Of a stretch of 64,000 nucleotides of DNA, positions 33,196-41,780 are shown piece after piece. A model generated the notes under the pieces. The model did not search any database and was not told where the DNA came from. It worked only from the letters and a program-made list of their open reading frames with translations. The DNA is from DASRBN01 sp035294305 (GTDB lineage: Bacteria; Chloroflexota; Ktedonobacteria; Ktedonobacterales; Ktedonobacteraceae), in NCBI GenBank assembly GCA_035294305.1, contig DATGLD010000051.1, positions 257,052-321,051 of the forward strand, written 5' to 3'. How positions within the stretch are numbered: the stretch's first letter is position 1; each line of letters begins with the position of its first letter. A program made the translations under genes and the position numbers.

Positions 33196-35046
33196 ATGAT
33201 TAGAGCTGTAGCCACATCGAAGAACAAAAATCATGCAACCTGGTTATCCCGGCTTGTATGCGTGGCAGGGATTCTCTCTCTCTTGTTCATGGGCGCGCTG
33301 GGAGCTGCGCCCGTGGCACGTGCCGATGCGCCAGGGGGCGATGTAACCGATCCTTTTGTAAGGCTCGTCGATATTGCGAAACCAGCCGTTGTACGCATCA
33401 TTACTATTCTAGGTGGCCGTCTCACCGTCGATTTTCCGAATGGCAAGGCAGTGACGTTCCCACAAAATGACCCCAATGGGTATCCTTTAGGTTTATCGGG
33501 CACCGGTACATTCATTTCGGCGCATGGCGATATCTTGACGGCGGATCATGTCGTGAATCCACCACATGATGCCAGCCTGGATCAATACCTGCAGCAGACA
33601 GCAGCCCAGGATGTGGCAAATTACTACGATACGAGTGTCAATCCGGGCTCTCCCCTTTCAGCAGATCAGGTTGCGACAGACCTGGCCGATGGCCAGCTGC
33701 CATCCACTGCAAGTTATGGCACACCCAGCAGCGAAGCTTACCTCAGTACTGATTATACTGGTCCCTTGAATGCTACCAGCGCGCAGGACCTGCCTTCTTA
33801 CGTTCATTCACAGGTCGATCGCATCGAGGCACAAAGCAGCTTCAATGATAGAGATACAGCGATCATTCATGTCAGTAACATGGACGATATGCCGATGGTT
33901 CCCATTGGCGATTCAACCACGGTTCAGGAACAGGATGAACTGCGCATTATTGGTTTTCCCGGCAATGGCGACGTGAATATGAATAACATTTCGCAGTTGC
34001 TCACCTCATCGATCAACCAGATTTTCGTCAGTTCAATTAAGACAACGGATACCGGAGCGCCGGTTCTCCAGGTCTCTGGCAATGTGGAGCATGGCGATAG
34101 CGGCGGACCGGCTTTGAATAGCAGCGGGCAGATTGTTGGTATTGTCAGTTTCGGCACGGGTACTGATGGCAGCACCAGTTTCTTGCAGGCCAGCGCCAGC
34201 GCAGCGATGCTTTTACAGCAGGCAGGTGTGGATACAACTCCCGGGCCGTTTGAAAAAGCCTGGGTACAAGCCTTCAACGATTACGCCTCCACCACGGCAG
34301 GTCATTGGCACAAGGCACAGCAAGAATTCCAGCAAATTACCAACCGGTACCCCAATTTCAAGGCCATTGGGCCCTACCTGGCATACGCTACCCAGCAGGC
34401 GAAGAACGAAAAACCTTCTTCGACATCGACACCTACCACTACGACGAACTCCGGGCAGAGTAGCGCATCCTTGAGCAGGTGGATTATCATCGGTGGTATT
34501 GCCGTTGTACTGCTCGTGGTGATACTCATCGTAGTGGTAGTTATGCAGCGCAGGCGAGGAAGCGGCGTTCCGGCTCGTACGGCAACTCCCGGGAGCTGGG
34601 GAAACACGGCCAATGGGTCTTTGCTCCCGGGCAGTGCAAGCACCTCCTCCCCTTACATCTCCACTCCCACCTCTACTGTTACGCCTGCCGCTCCACAGGC
34701 GCCTGTACAGGGTGGATATGTCGCGCCTCCACCGGGCACGCTGTCGGCTTTCGGCGCGCCGCCCGCGCCATCCTGGGCAAACTCCGTACCGTCTCAGCCT
34801 GCTCCTGCATCACCTCCGCTGTCTCAAGGCTTGCCAAGCAATCAGACCTGGATACCGCCGCAAGCCGGCAGCCCGCCAAACGTGCCGGGCAACTCATTCG
34901 CTCCCGCTAATGCGGCCAACGGCGCTACCTCCGGTCCGCTGGTTGCATGGCCTTGCGGCCACATGAATCGCCCTATTGCGCGCTTCTGTAGCGTTTGCGG
35001 TGAACCGGCCCCGGCGCGCCCGGTCATTCGTCAATATGAGCAGTAG
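33196..35046 (+). CDS. Membrane-anchored trypsin-like serine protease with cytoplasmic zinc-ribbon tail
   Basis: 616 residues. A signal peptide or signal anchor (about 14-38) is followed by a trypsin-fold domain with the complete triad H118 (ILTADHVV), D220 (DRDTAII) and S302 (GDSGGPAL). After a Ser/Thr-rich stretch comes a transmembrane helix at about 428-450, then a long Pro/Ala/Ser-rich segment and a C-terminal zinc-ribbon-like end, WPCGHMNRPIARFCSVCGEP. If the signal is cleaved, the protease faces outward and the zinc ribbon is cytosolic, suggesting it links an external stress signal to a cytosolic partner. This is inference. There is no PDZ domain, unlike HtrA. Confidence 0.85.
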   Translation: MIRAVATSKNKNHATWLSRLVCVAGILSLLFMGALGAAPVARADAPGGDVTDPFVRLVDIAKPAVVRIITILGGRLTVDFPNGKAVTFPQNDPNGYPLGLSGTGTFISAHGDILTADHVVNPPHDASLDQYLQQTAAQDVANYYDTSVNPGSPLSADQVATDLADGQLPSTASYGTPSSEAYLSTDYTGPLNATSAQDLPSYVHSQVDRIEAQSSFNDRDTAIIHVSNMDDMPMVPIGDSTTVQEQDELRIIGFPGNGDVNMNNISQLLTSSINQIFVSSIKTTDTGAPVLQVSGNVEHGDSGGPALNSSGQIVGIVSFGTGTDGSTSFLQASASAAMLLQQAGVDTTPGPFEKAWVQAFNDYASTTAGHWHKAQQEFQQITNRYPNFKAIGPYLAYATQQAKNEKPSSTSTPTTTTNSGQSSASLSRWIIIGGIAVVLLVVILIVVVVMQRRRGSGVPARTATPGSWGNTANGSLLPGSASTSSPYISTPTSTVTPAAPQAPVQGGYVAPPPGTLSAFGAPPAPSWANSVPSQPAPASPPLSQGLPSNQTWIPPQAGSPPNVPGNSFAPANAANGATSGPLVAWPCGHMNRPIARFCSVCGEPAPARPVIRQYEQ

Positions 35047-35052
35047 ATATCT

Positions 35053-35826
35053 TCATGCTCCCATAATGTTGTAGCCGGCGTCGACGAAGAGGATTTCGCC
35101 GGTGATGGAGCGGGCATGCGGGCCGCAGAGAAACAGGGCCGCGTCGCCGACGTCGCTCTGTTCGATATTGCGGCGCAGGGGTGCCGCGACTCCCATATGT
35201 TCGCGGAAACTGGTAAAGCCGGAGATGCCTCGCGCGGCCAGCGTGTTGAGCGGCCCGGCAGAAATAGCGTTAACGCGAATATTCCATTCTCCGAGCTCGA
35301 AGGCCAGATAGCGCACGCTGCACTCCAGGGCGGCTTTGGCGACGGCCATCACATTATATTTGGGCATCACTCGTTCGCTGGCCATGTACGTCATAGTAAG
35401 GATTGAGCCGCCTCCTCGCGCCTGCATCAGCGGCCTGGCGCGATTCGCCATGGCGATTAACGAGTAGGCGCTGATATCGAGGGCGGTCTTGAAGCCCTCG
35501 CGGGTCGTCTCGTAAAACGGATTCTCCAACTCGCGCGGGGGAGCAAACGCAACTGAATGAATGAGTATGTCAAGCTCGCCGCCGAAAAATTCGCTCGCCT
35601 GCGCAAAAGCGGTATCGAGCTGCTCATCGCTCTGTACGTCACATGGAATGGCAGGGGTACCAGGAATTTTCTCGGCCAGGTCGCGTACATATTTTTCCAT
35701 GCGATCCTGGTAGGTAAATGCCAGTTTTGCGCCTTCGTTGGAAAGTGCCTGGGCAATCGCCCAGCCAATAGAACGATGGTTGGCAATGCCAAAAATAAGG
35801 GCCTTTTTTCCTTCTAATAGAGCCAT
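35053..35826 (-). CDS. fabI: Enoyl-[acyl-carrier-protein] reductase (NADH)
   Basis: 257 residues, the usual FabI length. It has the FabI nucleotide-binding variant GIANHRSIGWAIA, the catalytic pair Y157-x6-K164 and the additional conserved Y147 (E. coli Y146/Y156/K163). It reduces trans-2-enoyl-ACP in the last step of each fatty-acid elongation cycle, in the cytosol. No other fab genes adjoin it. The next upstream gene on the same strand is a rhodanese 48 bases away. It converges on the membrane protease with only six bases between stops. Confidence 0.95.
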   Translation of the reverse strand: MALLEGKKALIFGIANHRSIGWAIAQALSNEGAKLAFTYQDRMEKYVRDLAEKIPGTPAIPCDVQSDEQLDTAFAQASEFFGGELDILIHSVAFAPPRELENPFYETTREGFKTALDISAYSLIAMANRARPLMQARGGGSILTMTYMASERVMPKYNVMAVAKAALECSVRYLAFELGEWNIRVNAISAGPLNTLAARGISGFTSFREHMGVAAPLRRNIEQSDVGDAALFLCGPHARSITGEILFVDAGYNIMGA

Positions 35827-35874
35827 ACTTGTACTCCTCTCAGCCTGGGTTCACAAATTTGATTTCTTCTCATC

Positions 35875-36228
35875 TCAACGTTCGACCGGATAACGACGGC
35901 CAACCCAGCCGTTCATGCCGTTTGCCAGGTTATAGACCTTTTTGAAGCCGGCGACCATGGCAATTTCAGAGGCGGACGCGCTGCGTTGCCCCATGGCACA
36001 GGTGAAAATGATCTCCTGGTCTTCCGGCAGGTTTAAATCTTTCAATGCCTTCGCAAATGAATAAATGCCATTCAGGGGAACCAGAACAGCCTGGGGAATA
36101 TGGCCGCGATCCCATTCATCCTGCTGGCGGACGTCGATTACGGTCACCCCGGCATCGATCTTCTGTTTGGCTTCGTCGGTGCCAATGGTTGTGTATGGAA
36201 ACGCCTCTTCCTGGTCATCATATGCCAT
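35875..36228 (-). CDS. Single-domain rhodanese-like protein
   Basis: 117 residues with the rhodanese pattern VIDVRQQDEWDRGHIPQAVLVPL and the active loop IIFTCAMGQRSASAS around C77, the probable persulfide cysteine. Such proteins transfer sulfane sulfur or act in sulfide handling. The start is two bases downstream of the preceding small gene's stop (36231), so the two are co-translated. FabI follows on the same strand. Confidence 0.92.
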   Translation of the reverse strand: MAYDDQEEAFPYTTIGTDEAKQKIDAGVTVIDVRQQDEWDRGHIPQAVLVPLNGIYSFAKALKDLNLPEDQEIIFTCAMGQRSASASEIAMVAGFKKVYNLANGMNGWVGRRYPVER

Positions 36229-36230
36229 GC

Positions 36231-36482
36231 TTATTGCTCCTTCTTTTCTGCGTCGTATTGCTCCAACCAGAGTCGGCCCACCAGCGTCGGCGCGAGGACA
36301 TATTCATCGCCGGCAAACGTCATCGTGAGATAACCCTGGTCCTCCATCTCGCGAAAGTCATCTGTAATCAGGAAGAAACCAGGCACCATGCGTGACAGGT
36401 CACTCTCCGGCAACCGCTTCCAGATCAGGAGGGTACGCAAAACGGCAGCATATTTGGGACTGCTGTCATCGATTGCTCGCAT
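36231..36482 (-). CDS. Small protein with winged-helix-like wording
   Basis: 83 residues, acidic and helical: SPKYAAVLRTLLIWKRLPESDLSRMVPGFFLITDDFREMEDQGYLTMTFAGDEYVLAPTLVGRLWLEQ. The order helix, helix, then a beta hairpin (YLTMTFAGDEYVLAP) resembles a winged helix, although the recognition helix is not clear. It is coupled to the rhodanese gene and may act with it. No family assigned. Confidence 0.7.
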   Translation of the reverse strand: MRAIDDSSPKYAAVLRTLLIWKRLPESDLSRMVPGFFLITDDFREMEDQGYLTMTFAGDEYVLAPTLVGRLWLEQYDAEKKEQ

Positions 36483-36680
36483 CTGTGTCCTTCCTCTTCA
36501 CTTCTCGACATGGGGCAACGAAAGTAATATTGTGTTGTATCGCATTCTACCACGAATCCTGGCACTGTGCAGCCTGTAGTCTCCGGTGATTAACAGTAGG
36601 CTGGGCGGGAGATGCTGTGAGCACCTCTAGTCCCGTAATTGCTGGGCAATCACCAGGTAGCAAAGTAGCAAATCTGCCCC

Positions 36681-36709
36681 TCGACGATAGAGCTTTCCTG
36701 TGCTATAAA
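36681..36709 (+). promoter_or_regulatory. Candidate hutI promoter
   Basis: TCGACG (36681-36686), 17 bases, TATAAA (36704-36709) with an upstream TGC (extended -10). The start codon follows 40 bp later. Confidence 0.5.
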
Positions 36710-36748
36710 GTGGGTGATGAAACCTTTCTTTGAAGGAGAACTATTGTT

Positions 36749-38038
36749 ATGATGCCCGATTCATCCCTTTCTCAAGTCAAAGCCAGTACCGTCATTCGCA
36801 ATATAGGGCAACTTGTGACCGTTGCCCAACAACCTATAGCCGGGGCATCCGGCCCGCTGCAGGTCATCCCAGATGCGGCCCTTGCCGTCTATAATGGGAT
36901 GATCAGCTGGGTGGGTACTGACCACGGCGCAGAACCTTTGTTCCAACAAAGTACAGGCGCTTACAAAGATGGCATCACTATTATAGATGCGCAAGGTGCG
37001 GTTATTACCCCCGGTCTTGTCGATTCGCATACGCACCTGGTATTTGCCGGAGATCGCGCCGAAGAATTTCATTTGCGGCATGCCGGGGCCAGTTATGGCG
37101 AGCTACTGGCCCAGGGACGAGGTATTCTCACTACTGTGAAGGCGACGCGGGGAGCGGATGCGGAAACATTGACGCAACTGGCGCAGGCCCGTTTGAATAT
37201 AATGCGGGCCTACGGCACCACTACGGTTGAGGTCAAAACGGGCTACGGATTGGATAAAATTACCGAAGAGACCTGCCTGCGTATCATCAATAATCTCAAC
37301 GCCTTCGAGACCAACCCGGTTCACGAGCACGACCGTATGCGAGTCGTGCCCACGTTTCTCGGCGCGCACAGCGTTCCACCCGAATATCGCGAGCAGAGAG
37401 AGGTCTACGTAAATCTGATTATTGAAGAGATGCTGCCCTCCTTTGTCGGCCTTGCGCGGTTCTGTGATGTATTCTGCGAGCGTGACGCTTTCACCTTAGA
37501 AGAAAGCCGGCGCATTCTTGTACGCGCTAAAGAACTGGGCTACGGGCTGAAAATCCATGCTGACCAGCTAAGCCCATCCGGTGGCGCGCGACTGGCGGCG
37601 GAATTAGGAGCGACTTCCGCAGATCATCTTGATTTCGCCGACGATGCTGCTTTAGACGCGATGCGCGAAGCCGGAGTGGTGGCAACACTGTTACCCGGTT
37701 GCTCCTATACATTGAGAAGTCCCTATCCTCCGGCGCGTCGTTTCATTGACCGGGGGCTGCATGTAGCGCTCGCAACCGATTTTAATCCTGGCACTTCGTA
37801 CTGCGAGAGTATGCAGATGATGCTGGGATTAGCAATGTCGGCTATGGGCATGTCGCTGGAAGAAGCTCTGACGGCCGCGACTATCAATGGGGCGCGCGCG
37901 CTGGCATTACAAGATGCGATTGGCAGCATCGAGCCGGGCAAACGCTGCGAACTCGCTTTCTGGTCAATTCGCGACTATCACGAAATCGGCTATCACTTCG
38001 GCGTCAACCTGGTACAATCGGTGCTGGTATCGGAGTGA
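36749..38038 (+). CDS. hutI: Imidazolonepropionase
   Basis: 429 residues, a little longer than usual at the N-terminus. An amidohydrolase with metal motif VDSHTHLVFAGDR (H94, H96), the substrate-region stretch VEVKTGYGLD, HADQLSPSGGARLAAELGATSADHLD and ATDFNPGT. It hydrolyses 4-imidazolone-5-propanoate to N-formimidoyl-glutamate, the third step of histidine degradation. AAGGAG lies 11 bases before a tandem ATG at 36749/36752. hutH follows 280 bp downstream with its own probable promoter; hutU and the final hydrolase are not in the window. Confidence 0.95.
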   Translation: MMPDSSLSQVKASTVIRNIGQLVTVAQQPIAGASGPLQVIPDAALAVYNGMISWVGTDHGAEPLFQQSTGAYKDGITIIDAQGAVITPGLVDSHTHLVFAGDRAEEFHLRHAGASYGELLAQGRGILTTVKATRGADAETLTQLAQARLNIMRAYGTTTVEVKTGYGLDKITEETCLRIINNLNAFETNPVHEHDRMRVVPTFLGAHSVPPEYREQREVYVNLIIEEMLPSFVGLARFCDVFCERDAFTLEESRRILVRAKELGYGLKIHADQLSPSGGARLAAELGATSADHLDFADDAALDAMREAGVVATLLPGCSYTLRSPYPPARRFIDRGLHVALATDFNPGTSYCESMQMMLGLAMSAMGMSLEEALTAATINGARALALQDAIGSIEPGKRCELAFWSIRDYHEIGYHFGVNLVQSVLVSE

Positions 38039-38067
38039 GTCTGCTGCTTTCTCACGCTTGATACTGA

Positions 38068-38083
38068 TGTTTCACGTGAAACA
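38068..38083. promoter_or_regulatory. parS: parS centromere site 1
   Basis: TGTTTCACGTGAAACA, the perfect 16-bp palindrome recognised by ParB in most bacteria. Lies between hutI and hutH. Confidence 0.92.
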
Positions 38084-38103
38084 TTTCCCGTTTTACATGC
38101 GAA

Positions 38104-38119
38104 TGTTTCACGTGAAACA
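38104..38119. promoter_or_regulatory. parS: parS centromere site 2
   Basis: A second perfect TGTTTCACGTGAAACA, 36 bp from site 1. Confidence 0.92.
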
Positions 38120-38269
38120 TTCCATTTTCTGCCGGAACAATCTCTGATTGAGCAAATCTTGCATGATAAAAGACAAGCTTAAATATGTGTTTGTAACTCG
38201 ATCTGGCGCGAAACAAATTAATGCCCACTAGATTGGGTTTCAGATACTTTTACATGACGCTCATCTTTC

Positions 38270-38278
38270 TGCTACAAT
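38270..38278 (+). promoter_or_regulatory. Candidate extended -10 promoter of hutH
   Basis: TGCTACAAT about 40 bp before the hutH start codon; the -35 region is poor. Confidence 0.45.
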
Positions 38279-38318
38279 GCATACATAGGCATCGTAGCCA
38301 GAAAGGACGGCTTCTCCG

Positions 38319-39860
38319 ATGAAGACATTTATAAACGATACGCTGCCAACCGGCGTCATTCTCGATGGGCAGGCTTTGACAGTGCCAGAAGTGCTGGCTG
38401 TAGCGCGTCACCACGCGCCGGTAGCATTGGGCACACAATCCCTCAAAGGAATTCGCGAGGCCAGGGCTGTAATTGATAAGTTGGCCAACGAGGATCAAAA
38501 AGTATATGGTGTGACTACTGGATTTGGTCACTTAAGCAGGGTGCGCATTCCCCATGATCAACTGGTAGACTTGCAACACAATCTTTTACGCAGTCACGCG
38601 TCAGGGGTGGGAGAACCACTGAATGAGGAGATCACGCGAGCCATCATGCTGCTGCTGGCGGCAAGCCTGGCACGCGGCAATTCCGGCGTGCGCCCGGAAG
38701 TTGTGCAACTGCTCATAAGCATGCTCAACACCAGAATTTATCCGCGCATTCCATCGCGTGGATCGGTAGGCGCGAGCGGCGACCTGGCCCCGCTCGCGCA
38801 TCTCGGCCTGGTCATCATAGGCGAGGGCGAGGCTTTCTATGATGGCCGCCTCGTTACGGGAGCGGAGGCTTTGCGGTACGCCGATCTCGAACCGTTGCAA
38901 CTGCATGCTAAAGAGGGTCTCGCGCTGATCAATGGAACACACCTGATGGAGGCGATTGCCGTCCTGACCCTTGCCGATGCGCAGGCGCTGTTGCGAGCGG
39001 CGGAAATTGCCGCCGCCATGAGCATTGAGGGTTTGATGGGCAGTCACGTTCCTTTTGACGCTCGCATTTCAAAGCGTCGCGGCCAGATTGGGCAACAGGA
39101 GAGCGCCGCGCGTTTGCGCCATTTATTGCGCGAAAGCGAAATCAATCTTAGCCATCAAGATTGCCCGCGCGTGCAAGACCCTTATACAATGCGCTGCGCA
39201 CCGCAAGTTTTCGGAGCGATTCGTGACGCTATAGAGTACTGCTCCAATATTTTCGAGCGCGAACTGGATGCCGTGACCGATAACCCGCTCGTTTTTCCAG
39301 AGGATGGCGTTGTGCTCAGCGGGGGCAATTTTCACGGGCAACCGCTGGCAATGGCGCTCGACGTGCTGGCTATCGCGCTTGCCCAACTGGCAAGTTTCTC
39401 GGAACGCCGCATCTTCAATCTGTTAGGCCCGCACGATTGGGATGAGGGCGGCGCACCGCTTTTCCTGACGCCCAATCCTGGCCTGAATTCCGGCTTCATG
39501 ATCGCGCAATATGTCGCGGCAGCGCTGGTCAATGAAATCAAAATACTGGCGCATCCCGCCAGCATTGACTCTATACCAACCTCCGCCGGAATGGAGGACT
39601 TCAATAGCATGGGAGCAACCGCGGCGCATAAGGTCCAGCGCCTCATCGAACAGGCACGCCAGGTTGTCGCCATCGAATTAATGTGCGCAGCTCAGATGCT
39701 GGAATTCCGCAAACCGCTCAAACCCGGCCAGGGCGTGCAGCAGGCATTCGAGATTGTGCGTTCATACGTGCCAAAGCTGGAACATGATCGCACCCTGGCG
39801 CCCGATATCGCCGCCCTGACCGAGGCGATTCAAGTAGGAGCATTTGAGCGTATAGGGTAA
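38319..39860 (+). CDS. hutH: Histidine ammonia-lyase
   Basis: 513 residues, the usual length. The A152-S153-G154 triad in GSVGASGDLAPLAH forms the MIO electrophile autocatalytically. YGVTTGFG, HASGVGEP and the later SIDSIPTSAGMEDFNSMG are also diagnostic. The enzyme removes ammonia from L-histidine to give urocanate, the first step of the pathway that includes hutI upstream. Related MIO lyases act on Phe or Tyr, but the flanking hutI favours histidine. Two parS sites separate it from hutI and a third follows it. Confidence 0.95.
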   Translation: MKTFINDTLPTGVILDGQALTVPEVLAVARHHAPVALGTQSLKGIREARAVIDKLANEDQKVYGVTTGFGHLSRVRIPHDQLVDLQHNLLRSHASGVGEPLNEEITRAIMLLLAASLARGNSGVRPEVVQLLISMLNTRIYPRIPSRGSVGASGDLAPLAHLGLVIIGEGEAFYDGRLVTGAEALRYADLEPLQLHAKEGLALINGTHLMEAIAVLTLADAQALLRAAEIAAAMSIEGLMGSHVPFDARISKRRGQIGQQESAARLRHLLRESEINLSHQDCPRVQDPYTMRCAPQVFGAIRDAIEYCSNIFERELDAVTDNPLVFPEDGVVLSGGNFHGQPLAMALDVLAIALAQLASFSERRIFNLLGPHDWDEGGAPLFLTPNPGLNSGFMIAQYVAAALVNEIKILAHPASIDSIPTSAGMEDFNSMGATAAHKVQRLIEQARQVVAIELMCAAQMLEFRKPLKPGQGVQQAFEIVRSYVPKLEHDRTLAPDIAALTEAIQVGAFERIG

Positions 39861-39902
39861 GATTTGGTTTGGTTTCATATGAACAAGCCGAGATGACACT
39901 TT

Positions 39903-39918
39903 TGTTTCACGTGAAACA
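39903..39918. promoter_or_regulatory. parS: parS centromere site 3
   Basis: Perfect TGTTTCACGTGAAACA in the gap between hutH and the aminotransferase. Confidence 0.92.
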
Positions 39919-40041
39919 CGCTCATTACCTCAGCTTGTTTTACCCTTCCCGATATGCTACACTCTCTAGTAGTCGCCGATCAATGGAGACCGGCATCTAG
40001 CAAGCTACGCCGGTGTTGCGTAACTGAAGGGAGTAGAACTG

Positions 40042-41511
40042 GTGATTACCCACGATCAACCACCTGTCAATTCGCCCAACTCTTTCGATCTATCATCACC
40101 CTCATTGCAAGAACAACACATGATCATCCGACAGCTCCGCCAGCAGGCAGTTTCTCACTACCGCCCACTTGTCCGGGAAGGTTCCAGTCCCATCCGCGTG
40201 ATGGCCCGCATGGTGCAGGAATTGGAACAGCGTTGCCGCGAACTTCACCTTGCGGAGGAAGTTATCCGGTCTGAAATCGTCAACCGCACAATAGGCGACG
40301 TGAACCTGCGCAACATTACGGAATACGAAGGAGAGCCAGGAGGCCCGCGCGATTACCGGCTTCTCGCCGACGAACTGGGAGTCGCTCTGCCAGGCGAACC
40401 ACTGCACGGCTACCTGTCCAGTGGTGAAACCTACCTCTGGCTGCGCGAACAGATGCAGGTATGTGAAAGAGAACTGCTGCAACGGGGCATCGATCTGCGG
40501 ATTTACGATATATATGGCAACGGCAATATCGTCCTGCGTGGCTGGCTCGCCGGGGAAATGCGAAAATGGGGTATTGCTGCCACAGCAGAGCAGCTGTACC
40601 TGGGGTTAGGCGCGATGGACATCATCGACAAAGTTTTGCGCGGGCTGGCTGTCCTCTTCAAAGATCAACGGCATAGCGATATCGCCGTGCTGTTCCCTGC
40701 TCCAGGCTTTAATGTACCGGAGTGGCAGGCACAATCGTATGGGTATCGCCTGCACAAATTTCATACAGATGCCGCCAATTACTTCAAACTTACGGCGCAG
40801 CAACTAGATGACATACTCGCGCAGGCGCCGGATATCCGCGCATTTTACCTTACCGTGACAAACAATCCGACCACCTTTGCCTATACACCGGATGAACTCA
40901 ACCAGATCTTTGCCGTGCTGAGAAAGTACTGGGAATCAGGCCGCGAAATCTATATCCTCGCGGACCTCGCCTATATCGGCACCGGCATACAGGAAGAGGA
41001 CCAGGCCCGCATGGCTACCTTCAACGTTCCCGATGTCTATGCGCACACATTTTTTATCAGCAGTTTTTCCAAATCGTATACGCTGACGGGCGAGCGTTTC
41101 GGCTGGGTTACGATTGGCAGTCCGCAGGCCGCATCGAAAGTGATTGTTTGTTGGGCCAATAGCATGGCATCGCTTCCCGCCGAATGGCAACTGCGCTACA
41201 TGGCATATACTCGTTTGATACAGGCGCGTCCCTGGTTGCTTGAAAAGCTGCGCGCTTTCTATCGCCTGCGGCGCAACCGGCTGATTGCACAACTGCAGCG
41301 CCTGGACGAAGAATTTCAGATTTTCAACCAGATACATGTCGGAGATGATGCGACCGTTTATAATTGGAGCCAGTTGCGGCCAGGAGAGGATGCATTCTCG
41401 GCTTTCGAAAAAACGGGTATCGCCGGAGTTCCCGGCAGCGGGTTTGGCTATACGGATGACTACGTACGCTTCTCAATCGGCGTCATACCTGTTCCGGTTA
41501 TTGATCAATAA
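40042..41511 (+). CDS. PLP-dependent class I/II aminotransferase
   Basis: 489 residues from a GTG start with GAAGGGAG upstream. The N-terminal 100 residues are unusual for the family; then GLGAMDIIDKVLRGLA, the TNNPTTFAYTPDEL stretch, YILADLAYIG (Asp pairing with the pyridine nitrogen) and ISSFSKSYTLTGERFGW, whose Lys should bind PLP. The fold-type I signature is clear but the substrate is not. It follows hutH, and a role in amino-acid catabolism is possible but unproven. It ends just before a short hairpin. Confidence 0.88.
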   Translation: MITHDQPPVNSPNSFDLSSPSLQEQHMIIRQLRQQAVSHYRPLVREGSSPIRVMARMVQELEQRCRELHLAEEVIRSEIVNRTIGDVNLRNITEYEGEPGGPRDYRLLADELGVALPGEPLHGYLSSGETYLWLREQMQVCERELLQRGIDLRIYDIYGNGNIVLRGWLAGEMRKWGIAATAEQLYLGLGAMDIIDKVLRGLAVLFKDQRHSDIAVLFPAPGFNVPEWQAQSYGYRLHKFHTDAANYFKLTAQQLDDILAQAPDIRAFYLTVTNNPTTFAYTPDELNQIFAVLRKYWESGREIYILADLAYIGTGIQEEDQARMATFNVPDVYAHTFFISSFSKSYTLTGERFGWVTIGSPQAASKVIVCWANSMASLPAEWQLRYMAYTRLIQARPWLLEKLRAFYRLRRNRLIAQLQRLDEEFQIFNQIHVGDDATVYNWSQLRPGEDAFSAFEKTGIAGVPGSGFGYTDDYVRFSIGVIPVPVIDQ

Positions 41512-41516
41512 CCTTG

Positions 41517-41538
41517 ACCATCTCATTTACGAGATGGT
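41517..41538 (+). terminator. Short hairpin terminator after the aminotransferase gene
   Basis: ACCATCTC-ATTTAC-GAGATGGT followed by a T-rich ACTCTTTCTTTG, six bases after the stop codon. Confidence 0.6.
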
Positions 41539-41704
41539 ACTCTTTCTTTGTAAATCCATTGTGATCTTCCTTCTCATCTCTGTGAGCGTTTTGTGATCTC
41601 ACAATACTACCCTGAGAAGAAAGAAAAGATCGGGAACAAGTCACTACTAACGACTAGTTGTCACGCCAGCAACTACTTGTGGCAGAGGCGATCCGTCTAA
41701 CATA

Positions 41705-41720
41705 TGTTTCACGTGAAACA
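41705..41720. promoter_or_regulatory. parS: parS centromere site 4
   Basis: Perfect TGTTTCACGTGAAACA, 60 bp before the gap start region. Confidence 0.92.
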
Positions 41721-41780
41721 TAGATATTTCTCACCTCACCCGGTCAATTTGATCTTAGCAAAAAAAGGAGACTGCAAACT

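Noticed and set aside
38068..41720. Operators of a hut or gap repressor
   Set aside because: The palindrome is the exact ParB site and recurs in front of unrelated genes; regulation of these genes by ParB is possible but secondary.
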